This document shows, one piece after another, positions 46,751 to 57,337 of a stretch of 64,000 nucleotides of DNA; position 1 is the stretch's first letter; each line of letters opens with the position of its first letter. Under the pieces are notes generated by a model. The model made no database searches. It saw only the letters and a program-made list of their open reading frames with translations, and was not told where the DNA came from. This DNA comes from Elmis aenea. Lineage: Eukaryota; Arthropoda; Insecta; Coleoptera; Elmidae. Location of the stretch: assembly GCA_947652605.1 (NCBI GenBank), contig OX393583.1, positions 6,985,222-7,049,221 of the forward strand, written 5' to 3'. Position numbers and translations under genes: made by a program.

Positions 46751-47901
46751 ATGATAGTGTTAACTCCATGCACAAATTTATACGGTTTTATTAAATCGCG
46801 TCCACCGCTCGTCGTTTTTACGATATGTTTGATAGCGTTCGCCGTAACAACATTATGTTTATCATATTATGTGGAATATAAAGGGAACATCGTTAATACA
46901 GACGCACAGGAAGTAAGTGTGTTAGCCAAACTACGTTGCCGGCTGCTTTCAACAAGATTTTTATTTTTTTAAGGATTGGAATTCGCTGTTAAAATATCTG
47001 AGTGACGTTAACTTTTGCGTTAAATCCGACAAGACTTTCCGTGAAACTAGAGTCAGCCCTAATCCGTTAATTGAAAACGTGCAAGTTGCAACTTGTGGAA
47101 CCTTAAACATTTCGTATTTACCTCCGGATGTTACTAATATACAGGGGGTTATACCGCTCTCGGGGTGGTCGAGTAAATGCCCAGAAAAGGTGGATGTTCC
47201 CGACTATTTAGAAGTTTATTTAAGCATCCCACAGAATTATCATCACACGATAAACAAATCGCAGGAGATATGTGTGGTTATAAGGGGACCAGCTGATTTT
47301 TTGCCAGAGTTTGGGGGCCCAGCTGTCTGCAATTCGTCAACTGTTAAGGTATGCATAGTCCCTAATTTTCAGGATAACACACTCTGGGACCAGTGACGTG
47401 TTTTACGTTTATGGAGTCTTGATGGACCAATGGGACTAATCTTAGTTGTCTGAGACACAAATTGGTTGATCTTAGCGCTTAAGTTAACCATTTTAAAAAT
47501 CACGTGACGATGATGTCTTATTCATGTTGATCTGTTTATGGTTTAGGGAAATTGGGGTACGTTAGTTGTGCCACAGACCGACAAAGACATCTGTCAAAAT
47601 GATGCCATAGGAAAAATTTTGTACGACCGTAACAACATCAAACATTTACAGTTTAATGTGTTCCTGAGTATGGTAAGCGTGTTAGCGCTTAATGAGTTTT
47701 CTTACTGACACGTATGTTTTATTTTTGTTTCAGAATGATAAGTCAGTGATAAATATGCACCTATTAGCAACTAGTTATTTTTTAGTAGCCATTATTTTAT
47801 TAATATTGTGTTATGGTATTGTTAAGTCTAGTAAGAATGTGAACGAGTCGATGCAGTTTTTAGCACCTAAGTCAGGCAAAACTTTGTATATTAAAGCTTA
47901 A
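46751..47901 (+). CDS. TMEM248: TMEM248/TMEM219-family transmembrane protein, 4 exons
   Basis: Exons 46751-46912, 46974-47348, 47547-47672 and 47734-47901 join in phase 0 throughout and give 276 aa. The N-terminal SRPPLVVF followed by a transmembrane helix (about residues 17-40) is characteristic of TMEM248. So are DWNSLLKYL...FCV after it, and near the C-terminus DKSVINMHLLATSYF running into a second helix (about 229-251) with a short basic tail. The loop between the helices has several Cys and N-glycosylation sites (NIS, NKS, NSS), so it should face the lumen or outside. The molecular function of TMEM248 is poorly defined; its relative TMEM219 is an IGFBP3 receptor. Intron 1 is only 61 bp. 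Confidence 0.88.
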
Positions 47902-48046
47902 TTTAATACATTTTGTGTTTTTATTTAAAATGCAAGATCCAAGAAGTGCTAATACATTTACATGTCATCAAAAAAATTAAGTTACAATATTTAACCCGCT
48001 ATAACAATTTTATTAGTCGTTTCTAAGTTTTAAAATTTGCTGGAGA

Positions 48047-49313
48047 GGGCAAAGTGATATTTTCAAGTAGGCTATGAAGGTAGACAGCGGTAATTTGAAA
48101 CAATTGAAGAAAAAAAAAAACAAGAAACTTATAATTTTATCTTTTGCCTACACATTTTTGACATTTTTTCATAAGAAAGTTGTAATTTTACGTTTGAATG
48201 GGGGTTTCTCATAAGCAGTGGTGAGCTGTAGGGGGCTCGCGCGAGCCCTTTGTTAAATTATTCCTTAATTTGCGAGCCCCTTGTTCTTCTTGTTAACCAT
48301 TTTCTCAAGAAAAAATATATCTTAAAATCATTGTCATTACATACATTTGTAAAGCGACGAAGTCATGCCTATCAAGCAAAAACGATTAAATTTAGAATAA
48401 CCCGTCGCACATTAGAATTTTTTGAATTATGTACAATCACTCGATTATTCACGTTTGAATTTAAAATGCCATTTTTTTTTCCAACATATAATTAACATTA
48501 TTTTTTTGTTTTTATTTAACTATGAGCGAGCCCTTTGTTAAAAATTTCATAGCTCACCACTGCTCATAAGGGCCACAATATTTTTCATATAATTGAGTTT
48601 GATCGTTTGTCAAGTCCTAAAAACCCATTGATAATGTATTAGGCACGCGAAAAAGACGCTGATTAAAAAAAGGTTTATACTGACTTGTCTAATTTTAAAT
48701 TTTAAAAAAGCGTGGTTGGTACCGTTTTAGGCAGAACTAAGTGTCGTATTGTAAACATATAAAAAATAGTTTATAGGATTTAGTAATTATCTTATAACAC
48801 TGGTCCGATAAATAAATGCATAAATAATTTTAAAAAACCCCCATTCAAACGTAAAATTACAACATTTTTATGAAAAAATGTCAAAAATGTGTAGGAAAAA
48901 GATAAAATTATAAGTTTCTTGCTTTTTTCTTTCAATTGTTTCAAATTACCGCTGTCTACCTTCATAGCCTACTTGAAAATATCACTTTGCCCTAATAATT
49001 AACAATAAAATTGCGATATCTCGAAAAATATCAATTTTAGGTAAAAAACAGCCTTTATGTTTTCGAAAGATAATTAAATTTTGTATGTCTTTGTAAAAAA
49101 ATATAGGGTGTTGTATTTAAGAAAAATGAGTTATCGATGTTAAAAGTTTCACGAGTTTGACCAAGCGTAAAAAACGCCCTGGAGCACCCTGTATTTTGAA
49201 AATATTTTTAAAATGTAATCCTTATTGATTTACATAATCTAACCGCAACAGAAGTTTGAAAATATATACTGTTTCGCCATAAAACTCCGTGGCGTCCGTC
49301 GTGACTCACCCTG
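48047..49313. mobile_element. Left-truncated copy of the 1.8-kb inverted-repeat element
   Basis: It starts inside the left arm (GGGCAAAGTGATATTTTCAA) and runs through the spacer and right arm to GTGACTCACCCTG at 49313. A deletion removes part of the right arm around 49182. A hAT MITE (48216-48562) is inserted in it. It lies about 150 bp downstream of the TMEM248-like gene. Confidence 0.75.
48216..48562. mobile_element. 347-bp hAT MITE with 8-bp target duplication, nested
   Basis: CAGTGGTGAGCTGTAGG and its complement ending GAGCTCACCACTG are flanked by an exact 8-bp duplication CTCATAAG (48208-48215 and 48563-48570). The subterminal GAGCCCTTTGTTAAA occurs at both ends, and the left end has a GGCTCGCGCGAGCC palindrome. 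The host repeat is interrupted at exactly this point. Confidence 0.9.
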
Positions 49314-49811
49314 TATATACGTATATATACACATAGAGAGAAAATATATTATTTGAAACGTGCAAGATGTTTTTAATATAGTTAATTTAATTTGTGCCAA
49401 TAAATTGGAATATAGTTTATTTAGGTTTTATATTTCCTGGTTTTATTTTGCTTGCAATTCTTGCTAGTCCAGAACAGTTATAATTTAGACTTTGCAGTTT
49501 TTTTTTTTTTCTATGATTCTAGAACAGATTTAAAAAATACTTTTGTTAAACGGACTTTCAACGAATTGCTTATTTTTGTCATGAATTAATTGTGTGTTGT
49601 TTTTAACAATTGCTAAATTTTGAACAAAGAGATACCCAGGGGTTTACAAGAGCCAATTTAAAACTTATTACAAACTACATTTACACCCGAAATAGCCATT
49701 ATTGGCCCTCAATATTATTTGTATTTTTGAATACTTTATTTTTGTGCTATTTTAATTGGTTTTTTAGCTTTGTGATTAAGTTTGAGATATATAACGGGGT
49801 TGAAATTTGCG

Positions 49812-50012
49812 TTATTTATAGTAAATATCCATTATAGGGTAAAATGTTTTAAATAAAAGTTGTTTGGTACTTAGTTTTCCACCATAAGACAAAATTTAAA
49901 TTCTGTTGTTTTCAAATCACAAAAGCGCAACGAAAAACAATTAAATTTTTTTAAATGGCAAGGTACCCCTATATTATACTTATTTTATAGAGAATTTTTT
50001 TCTCTGAATCAT
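49812..50012. mobile_element. Fragment of the 18696-20315 family
   Basis: The blocks TAGTAAATATCCATTATAGG, AGCGCAACGAAAAACAATTA and TGGCAAGGTACCCC match the inverted-repeat region of the 18696-20315 element. The terminal CAGTGTG is missing. Confidence 0.55.
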
Positions 50013-50149
50013 GTGAAAACTCATGTACATGTACATACAAGCGAGAAAAATATTCATGTAACTTTGAAATTTAAAACGTTTCTTTGTAGTTTTCCAAATA
50101 TTTATAAAATTGGAGCTCCCTCTTTTTTGCAGCAGCTTACCCTTCATTT

Positions 50150-51660
50150 TATGAATGAACTGTTAATTAAAACTGTTTAGAGAACTGATCGATCTAATCT
50201 AAGTGCATTTGTGTGTGAATTTTCATATAGGTAACCAGGGCTCGAAACCGAAAAAATTTTTGGTTAACGGTTAACCGAAATCGAGAACTTTATTTTTATA
50301 ACGGTTTTTGTTGAAAAACCGGTTTTATTCGTAAAAAACCGGTTTAGAAAAAACGGGTTAAATTAACCGGTTTTTAAAATTATTTAGATCAGAAATGCAA
50401 AGTATGAAATGATATTATTTATTTATAATTTTATAATAAATGTACAATCAAGAGTTCAGTAATGACTTTTGGTAAACTAATCGCATTTACTACAGATTTT
50501 GTATTTTTCATCGTAATTTTTATTAAAAAAAAGACTTAAAAAAAACCGGTTTTTTATTATTTTGGTTAAAGGTTACCGTTTTTTTTGCCTTTAAAAATAA
50601 CGGTTTCGGTTTCGGTTAAAAATCACTTTTTCTGACAAAAAATAACGGTTAACCGGTTTTTTAAACCGGTTTCATGCCCTGTAGGTAACCATTCAAGGCA
50701 ATTTCTTCAGCGAGAAGGTAAATTAATAATTGTTTAATTGTGATTATTTCAAAAACACTCAATGGTGCTTAAAATTTGACTTGAAAAACGGACCATGCAG
50801 TTTTTTTTCCACTTATGCGGCATCCGAAAAATTTATAATTAAACTATACTTAGTGGGATGTATGGGATAAGTCGTAAAAAAGTTGTTTAACAGTTGTAAA
50901 TGTATTTTCTGAAAGAATTATCTCGAATTGTTTTCCATTCACTGCATGTATTAAACGTTGCCTAGTTGTATACTCCATTGTGTTTCGTAATGTAATTAAA
51001 TTAAACTTGAAGGTGATACCGTGATATAGACGCACTACCATAGATCCTTCAAAAAATGATAGAGTATTAAATTTTCAATAAAGTCGTTTTTCATTTATGT
51101 TAATACATAAATAATCGGATATTTTTATCATATCAAGTTGCCAAATATATTATCAAGAACGTGTTAACACGTTATAGAAAGCTGATCTATCTAACTAGTA
51201 CAAAGTAAATGTATTTTCGTTTATTTAAGCTTTAAGGCATTTAGACACAATTTGTTTAGCAAGAAGGAACATTAATAGTTAAAAATTGTGTAAAAATAAT
51301 CTTGGATGCTTAAATTTGACTTGCAAAGCGCCCCATGCTGCTTTTTTCTATTTTTTTGCATCCAAAAGTCTATTATTTTTATTACCACGTATTATACTAA
51401 CACATGACGCGCGGTATCTATTGAGAAGTGATCTAAGTGCATTCATGTGTGAATTTTCGTGTAGGTTTTATAAACATTTTAGACAATTTGTTTAGCGAAA
51501 AGAAACATTAAAAGTTAGTTTAACAAGTCTAACAATTGTGTCTACTTTAAAAAATTGATTTAAAATGCAACCTACTTTAAAAAATTGATTTAAAATGCGA
51601 CCCCCATTTTTTTCTCTTCTGCGAATCAAAAATATTTATATATATGCATACTTAGTGGAA
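50150..51660. repeat. Degenerate direct repeats of a 300-600-bp unit
   Basis: Three segments (about 50160-50230 continuing at 50690-50870, about 51190-51380, and about 51430-51660) share blocks in the same order. These are GATCTAAGTGCAT..GTGTGAATTTTC, then ACAATTTGTTTAGCGA.AAG.AACATTAA, then GCTTAAATTTGACTTG.AAA or similar, then TACTTAGTGG.ATG. No coding frame is conserved across the copies. Confidence 0.4.
50236..50681. mobile_element. 446-bp hAT MITE rich in AACCGG words, 8-bp target duplication
   Basis: CAGGGCTCGAAACCG at the left and CGGTTTCATGCCCTG at the right are inverted. An exact TAGGTAAC duplication flanks the element (50228-50235 and 50682-50689). Both halves are packed with GGTTAACC/AACCGGTTTT words. 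The degenerate hAT at about 30480-31795 has similar AACCG-rich ends and may be from the same lineage. Confidence 0.88.
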
Positions 51661-51774
51661 TGGATGATAGAATTTGTTAAAAAAAGTATTTTTAGAGTTC
51701 TAACGTATTTTTCAAAGTTTAAATTTTCGTCAAGGATAAACACTAATATACCAAATAACTTTACACTATCATAA

Positions 51775-52055
51775 GTTGTGGTTAGCTGAACGGTTAAACT
51801 CCTGTTTGTCATGAGCAGGGTCCTACGTTCAAATCCACCTCCGAGTGTAAAATTACACTCGGAGGTGGGGAGGAATTGCAAAAAAAATTGAAATTTTTTG
51901 CGTTGAAACCGCGCCGTAATGCGCGGACGCAAGTTATGACAAAATCCTGAGTGGCCAACCAACCATCCTCCTGGGCTCGATCCCAGGACCCAATCTCGTC
52001 CACAAATTAACAAAGTTAATTTGCTGACGGACCCACTCAGCTATTGCCACAACTC
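51775..52055. mobile_element. tRNA-related SINE-like element with two opposed heads
   Basis: On the plus strand, AGTTGTGGTTAGCTGAACGG then TACGTTCAAATCC look like pol III A and B boxes; the anticodon-loop-like position reads GTC. On the minus strand, from about 52055, a second head begins AGTTGTGGCAATAGCTGAGT and has GGGATCGAGCCC. Between them is a perfect 34-bp palindrome (51835-51868, 16-bp arms). Both heads are too degenerate or extended to be working tRNA genes. Confidence 0.5.
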
Positions 52056-52099
52056 TGATAAGCCAGTACAGTTAAGTATTTAAAGTGAATTGTACAGCG

Positions 52100-52950
52100 G
52101 GATACATACATACAAACTTACGTACTTATCAGCAGTTACATGCCGATTATCGAATAGAATAGACCGCAGTTTGGTGGTTATTCGTGATGTGTTTAAATAA
52201 ATATTACCTTTTTATACTAATAATTATTGTGAGTGGGGTGGTGTATTTATTTTCAAAAAGTGTTGGTTGCATTAAAATCAGATCCATGCATTTAAAACTT
52301 CAAGGAAATCACTCTAATCATCGTCGTCAAAACTAAATTAAGTGTCTTAAAAACATTTTGGATATTAGCAGTTGCTCGTCTTAAAAAGGTAATATACGTA
52401 TCTGTTTTTTAATTCAGTAATTTAATCTATTTAGGAACTTAAAGTAATTTTTTGTAAAAAGTCTTGGGTATTAAATTTACATGCTTTATTTAAAGTCAGT
52501 AATTCTATTCCTGCTAGCAAAAATCCCCTTAATATGTTAATATAATTACTGTTTGAAACTATTTCCTAATTTTAGTGCTCCATGCGCATCAGAAAATGTC
52601 GGTCAAACATGGACGTTTCTATTATCTCTTCACTCGGTTAATAAATCGTGTTTGTTGTATTCCTTTTTTTTACGACAATGTGAAAAGCCTGACCACTAAA
52701 TATAACTAAACAAATTGAAACGGCCCCAGAATATACTTGTACAAAATGTCCATATCTAGTTATGACAAATTAATTTCATAGCTCTATTTGGAAAAGATAC
52801 AGTGTTCGCGGAAATTAATTATGTGTTTAATTAATAACCACGTGAACTTTTTGGCTTTGTTATTTTGATTTCAAATATATAAAAAGTTGTTTTGGTACAT
52901 AAAATCAAACGTATCGAATAAATCGCTGTTCTGTTTGATAATATGTGCAA
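52100..52950. other. AT-rich DNA before the tandem array, nothing recognised
   Basis: No gene, RNA or bounded repeat is visible. The region could hold the start of the transcription unit that follows. Confidence 0.35.
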
Positions 52951-54656
52951 AATGAATGTGCCGCCTCGTTCATAATTGCGACCAGTACTATAGTATTATT
53001 CTAACCTAAAATCTATGACATTTCGCGGTAATATTCATGTAGTATTTATAATTATGTTTTATTAACCAAAATGATCAGTTAATGTTAGTGTCCCGTATAA
53101 AAATATGTAGTTAATGTAGAGGTGGTCGTGTTCAAAGTTTTCTCAAATACTTTTTAACATCGTATGGTTGCATGTCACATTATTTGGCTTGAAACTGAGT
53201 TATGCGAATGAGGCAGGTCCCTTTTTGCATTATTAAGCTGCCCATTTGTAAGTTATAGTATTATGGAATGAATGTTAATTGTATAATTATTTTTACAGAT
53301 ATTGAAATTCAACGTACAGAGCTGCGTTCGTCGATGTCGTCTATCAACCATCTGCATCCCCACCCACAAATCTTCAGCGATTGATTTGGAACTGTTGCTT
53401 GTCTGTTTGTTGTTTCCTCATATATACTTCAAGATGTTGTGGAATTGTCGATATCGTACATCAGCCAGGAAATGCTTTAGAACCCTTACTAAAATTAACT
53501 GTGGGTGTCATCTTTATTATCTTCAGTCGTAGTTCGGAGAGTGTTCTTGCTAATGGAACATTAAAGGTAATTTTAACATCGTTTTTGAAACGAATGGATT
53601 GTTAACAGTAGGGGTGGACGATATTGAATTTATATCATCGGCTGTGAATGTTGTATCATAAAACTACTGAAAAAACTGGTGGCTTATGTTGTCATCGATG
53701 TATTGTCCACCTCTAGTAAAAAGTTGTTATCTGTCACTAAGTCTTAGTTTAAAAATTAGTCGGTGTCCTAAGTGTAATTTGGAGTAGCTTTTATTTGCAA
53801 TTGTTTAGAAATAAAAGAGTGACGTTTCTTGATCGTTTTTAAATCTTTTCACTCATGTTTAGGGTTAAAAAGGATGTAATTTATTTTTTGTAATTTATTA
53901 GTGCCGTTTTAATTTCAGGTTGTCCTTTGAGGATCTGGTCACTGTTGGACCTGATGACTGGATGCTGCAGTTTTATCTACATGTCGAGCATCATCGTGTA
54001 GTGCTGTGCTTGCTCGGACAACGGCGTGGTTCGAATTCTTCTGGTGAGAAATTAATTTTTTTTTTTCCTTTGGTTCTGTAATTTTATAATTTTGTTGGTG
54101 GTTTCCTAGGAGGAAATTTTGGGTGGCATTTAAGCAAGGTTTTAGTCATTGTTCAATATAAATAATTATAAAAATAGCACTGATTTTGGATGAAGGATTT
54201 CTTGTAGAAATGCCAAGCCAGTTTCGATCTACCGTCAATGAGACCAGAGTCTTGAAATTGCTTAAGCATCTCTAAGAAAATCCCTTATATAAATTAGCAA
54301 TTATTATTAATTGTAATAATTCTTTGATGATTTCTGAACAATTTTTTCATAGGTTTTTGATAAGTTTTGTTAAATATTGTTATTAATAAAATATTGTTGT
54401 TGCAGATATTTCGATGAAAATGAGGGAATGACAACAGGAAATCATGGAGCCTTCTTGTGGAAAAAAAGGGTGAGTGGTTTAAATTTGTTTTTAGTTTAAA
54501 AAAATAGACTTAAGTCCTTGTACTTTATCCATTTTTTATAAAACTGTCTGAGAGTAAATAATTGTTATAAAATTTAGTTTGTAATTAACATATGGTCGTA
54601 GATTTAATATGTTTTGGATTGCTTCCTTACAAAAGTGCAAAGATTTTGTTCAATAC
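52950..54656 (+). ncRNA. Putative spliced non-coding transcription unit, copy 1
   Basis: Segments bounded by good splice signals: 53299-53566 (tttttacag / gtaatttt), 53919-54043 (atttcag / gtgaga) and 54406-54469 (tgttgcag / gtgagt). The first and last have counterparts with the same splice sites in copies 2 and 3. The reading frames are not preserved between copies, because indels are not multiples of three and stops differ. I therefore call it non-coding, though the 53919-54043 segment is open in one frame. About 330 bp upstream of the first exon is a conserved block with ATGTGCCGCCTCGTTCAT (about 52960) and ATGAGGCAGGTC (about 53208). Confidence 0.4.
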
Positions 54657-55373
54657 TGTTACGCTTAAGATTAGAGCCTACGGTATATTATCATGATATG
54701 TAATTGTGTAATTGTAGATGTTATCTTAATAGCTTCCGTGGGTTTGGCAATTCGGTTTACCTCATCAATTTATGTGGCACGTGTGGTAACCCACCGCGAC
54801 CATAAGTTGACCAACATTCTAGGAGATACGCACTTCTGCGCTATCTGTTATTTTTCATATAATTGCAAACCACACCTTTTGTTTTGCCAAACTCAAGGCT
54901 AGCGATGTGTTGTTTGACTTTGTTAATGTCATTCAATTATACGAAAATCCCTATCTTACAATGTAACAATCTAATTTATTATGTATTATTGTATTGTGAG
55001 TTATCTATAGTTGTGGTAATTCTGTTTGATTTACAATAACAACTACCGGATGGATTTTGGTTATTTGGCCTCGTTAATCCGTATAAATACTAGGCCCTTT
55101 GAGTACACTTTTCAGAGTCGTGCCAGACTCCTCAAAGTGTTCCTGTTCAAGTGTTCAAGTGTTCAAGTGTACCAAAATCCATCGGATTATGTTACTGTGT
55201 TTGTGAGTAAAATATATTCTAAGTCCAATTTGGACTTAGCCTAATTTCTGCATGAAAATATATTCTAAGTCCCATTCGAACTTAGTTTGATTTCTGCTAC
55301 TGCTTTAACGATCCTGCATGTACTAACGTACCTCTCGACAGTTACTACGGACTCTTAAAGGCCGTATGTAACA
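54657..55373 (+). repeat. Left LTR of the CHHC-finger retrotransposon (717 bp)
   Basis: It begins TGTTACGCTTAAG and ends GCCGTATGTAACA, an inverted TGTTAC...GTAACA. It matches the right LTR (58390-59114) except for one fewer copy of an 8-bp unit TTCAAGTG (three copies at 55146-55169). A TATAAATA box lies at 55082-55089, followed by the likely transcription start region. Short frames inside the LTR are not genes. Confidence 0.95.
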
Positions 55374-55424
55374 TTTGGTGGAGGCATACCGGTCCTTTTC
55401 TTGGAAAATTCTCCATAATTTTCC

Positions 55425-55646
55425 ATGGATACAAACACCTTCGTCATTTGTAAGGTGGACCCCCATCACCGAGTTTTGTCACATCGCTACGCGAATCACT
55501 TGGGAAAGTGTTTACGCCAGTGTTCCCACAAATACAAACACTGTGAGTGGACGTGGACCCATATAATTTTCGAAGACGATCCGAAATCTGCCGTTTGCAC
55601 GGAATTTTGCAAGAAAATCCGCGCAAATTGGTCCAACCGCTCTTAA
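55425..55646 (+). CDS. Small ORF with CHHC (Gtsf1/U11-48K-type) zinc finger
   Basis: This 73-aa ORF is the first after the left LTR. Residues 9-29 read CKVDPHHRVLSHRYANHLGK with a final C, giving C-x5-H-x9-H-x3-C. That is exactly the CHHC zinc-finger spacing of Gtsf1/Asterix, U11-48K and TRM13. The P-x-H...HL-x-KC residues are also typical. The second half has H-I-I-F-E-DDP-K-SA-V-C-x3-C-K, shared with the next ORF. CHHC fingers bind RNA: the 5' splice site for U11-48K and tRNA for Gtsf1. The ATG at 55425 is 52 bp after the LTR. Function in the element is unknown; retention of the four ligands argues against decay. Confidence 0.75.
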   Translation: MDTNTFVICKVDPHHRVLSHRYANHLGKCLRQCSHKYKHCEWTWTHIIFEDDPKSAVCTEFCKKIRANWSNRS

Positions 55647-55685
55647 GTCGGGTAGTCCTTTTCATTTTTTTTGTGTTGGTTCAGT

Positions 55686-55991
55686 ATGGTCGGTAAACGC
55701 CCATACACCCCTCAAAGCCCCGATTTTAAGCTACGTGCTTTCCCGTGTCGCGTTTGCTACACCTACATGGTGATCGCAAACGGCGAATTTGAACCGTACT
55801 CCCACTATCTGCGGCACTTACAAAAGTGTTTAAAAACAAATACGCGCCCTTATAGCCACTGTCCCACGTACTGGGGCCATGTCATTTTTGCCGACGATCC
55901 GTCTTCCGCCCGTTGCAATTCTCACTGTAAGTGGATGAGCAACCCTTTCAACCACCAATTCAAATGTCCCATAGATATAACACAAGATTGA
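55686..55991 (+). CDS. Small Cys/His-rich ORF, diverged duplicate of the CHHC ORF
   Basis: From the ATG at 55686 this is a 101-aa basic protein. Its C-terminal half carries HC-x6-H-V-I-F-A-DDP-S-SA-R-C-x3-C-K, clearly the same module as in the preceding ORF. The finger itself is altered: HLQKC (H-x3-C) is kept, but the first Cys is followed by CRVC and the C-x5-H spacing is lost. It overlaps the start of gag by 28 bp in another frame, implying a compact polycistronic or reinitiation arrangement. It may be a second zinc-binding module with different ligands. Confidence 0.65.
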   Translation: MVGKRPYTPQSPDFKLRAFPCRVCYTYMVIANGEFEPYSHYLRHLQKCLKTNTRPYSHCPTYWGHVIFADDPSSARCNSHCKWMSNPFNHQFKCPIDITQD

Positions 55992-57337
55992 AGAAACCAC
56001 CTCAGGACAACCTAACAGCCCTAGGGTCCGACGACAGGTTAAACTTCGTTACCAATTCACTCTCACACCGGCTTGATTCCCTTTCCGAATCAATCTCTGA
56101 ACTTTTTACACCCCATTACCGGAGCTCCAGTCTCCCCAGTACGCCCTCGTTGGACGCTGAAGTGATCCACCGCATCGTTGGCCAGTTTTCCCGTCCCGAC
56201 GACCAAGCGGATTACATTATCGCCAATTCTTCTCGCGACAACGTCTCGCAAATTGTTGCTTCATCAAAAAGTCCGCTCTCGCCGCCTCTCCGCTTTGTGC
56301 TAAATCCTTATTCCCAGCTAGATTTGCAAGGCTTGGACGACACTCCAGCCACCGCTAACACATTTTTTCACAACTCAGTTGTCAATACCATCACTAATCC
56401 AGTCCCCGTGTTACAACCAATTATTGTCCAACCCGCAATGCAGAACGTTACTATCAGTGACGCGCTAGAAACGCATCGCACACCGGCGGTGCCAAAATTT
56501 CAAAAGCCAGAAAATTTTAATCCGCTTGACGGAAATGCACAGAAATTTTTGAAAAATTACGAGCAGTGTGCTTTCAACAACTGTTGGAGTCCGCAGCACA
56601 AAATTACCTATTTTGGAAATTTTTTAATCGGCCCAGCTCAAAGTTGGTATCAAGATTTTGTTTCTAATGCCGCTAATTCCCTTAAAACATGGGACGATAT
56701 TAAACTTGCGTTTAAAAATCAGTTCGCGACGGAAAGCGCAAATCGCGATATTACCTTTCGTATTCGGTCCCGCAGACAAGCTGCGACTGAGGACATTAAA
56801 AATTACTATTACGATTTAATTTCCCTTTGTGACCAGTTAGAACCAAAAATTTCGTTTTCACAATTTCGCGACTTTTTTGAGACAAATTTACACCCAACAT
56901 TGTTGTACCAATATTCACTTTTAACGCCAGGAGTAACGACCGAGGAATCGCTTCGCCAGTTAGTATTTCGTATTTCGGAAGCGCGTAGTCGCGCTTCGAT
57001 GGCCCAATTCACATTGGAAGCGCCAAATTTGTTAGCGATGTCAATCGCAGAAAATCAACAACAAACTCAGCCTACGGGGGGAGAGAGATATCAGCGCGAC
57101 GAGCGGCCGCCGAGATATCAGCGCGACGAACAACCGCCGCGGCAGTATGACTATCGCCCGCGAAATAATCAAGCATATAACGCACACTTTCAACAAATGA
57201 GAAACGTGAATAATAGAAGCTTGTGTTTTAACTGCGGTAAATTTGGCCACTTAGCTAGAGTTTGTCAGAAGCCGTTTAACGCTAACAGACGTCTCCTCCA
57301 TGACAATCCTCCGTCCAAGGTGCGACCCTCTGCGTGA
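55964..57337 (+). CDS. Gag polyprotein of the LTR retrotransposon
   Basis: The frame is open for about 457 codons from the ATG at 55964; the frame itself extends further up. The central region (FNPLDGNAQKFLKNYEQCAF, then ITYFGNFLIGPAQSWYQDF and TWDDIKLAFKNQF) is a Retrotrans_gag capsid domain of Ty3/gypsy type. Near the C-terminus, after an Arg/Gln-rich stretch with a repeated RYQRDE unit, is a nucleocapsid knuckle CFNCGKFGHLARVC (C-x2-C-x4-H-x4-C). The frame stops shortly afterwards, where pol would normally start. It is intact, which fits a recent insertion. Confidence 0.9.
   Translation: MSHRYNTRLKKPPQDNLTALGSDDRLNFVTNSLSHRLDSLSESISELFTPHYRSSSLPSTPSLDAEVIHRIVGQFSRPDDQADYIIANSSRDNVSQIVASSKSPLSPPLRFVLNPYSQLDLQGLDDTPATANTFFHNSVVNTITNPVPVLQPIIVQPAMQNVTISDALETHRTPAVPKFQKPENFNPLDGNAQKFLKNYEQCAFNNCWSPQHKITYFGNFLIGPAQSWYQDFVSNAANSLKTWDDIKLAFKNQFATESANRDITFRIRSRRQAATEDIKNYYYDLISLCDQLEPKISFSQFRDFFETNLHPTLLYQYSLLTPGVTTEESLRQLVFRISEARSRASMAQFTLEAPNLLAMSIAENQQQTQPTGGERYQRDERPPRYQRDEQPPRQYDYRPRNNQAYNAHFQQMRNVNNRSLCFNCGKFGHLARVCQKPFNANRRLLHDNPPSKVRPSA

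Noticed and set aside
47079..47396. Reading the second TMEM248 exon as a single-exon gene
   Set aside because: The frame starts mid-exon and runs past a good splice donor at 47349. The spliced model gives continuous family similarity.
51780..51840. Possible functional tRNA gene
   Set aside because: The A and B boxes are recognisable, but the acceptor and anticodon stems do not pair properly. I treat it as a SINE-like head.
53302..53605. Protein-coding reading of the first array exon in copy 1
   Set aside because: The frames are not conserved in copies 2 and 3, and splicing to the next segment in phase 0 meets a stop within four codons.
54693..55244. Short frames inside the LTR, repeated at 58426-58947
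   Set aside because: They lie in LTR regulatory sequence and are duplicated only because the LTR is.
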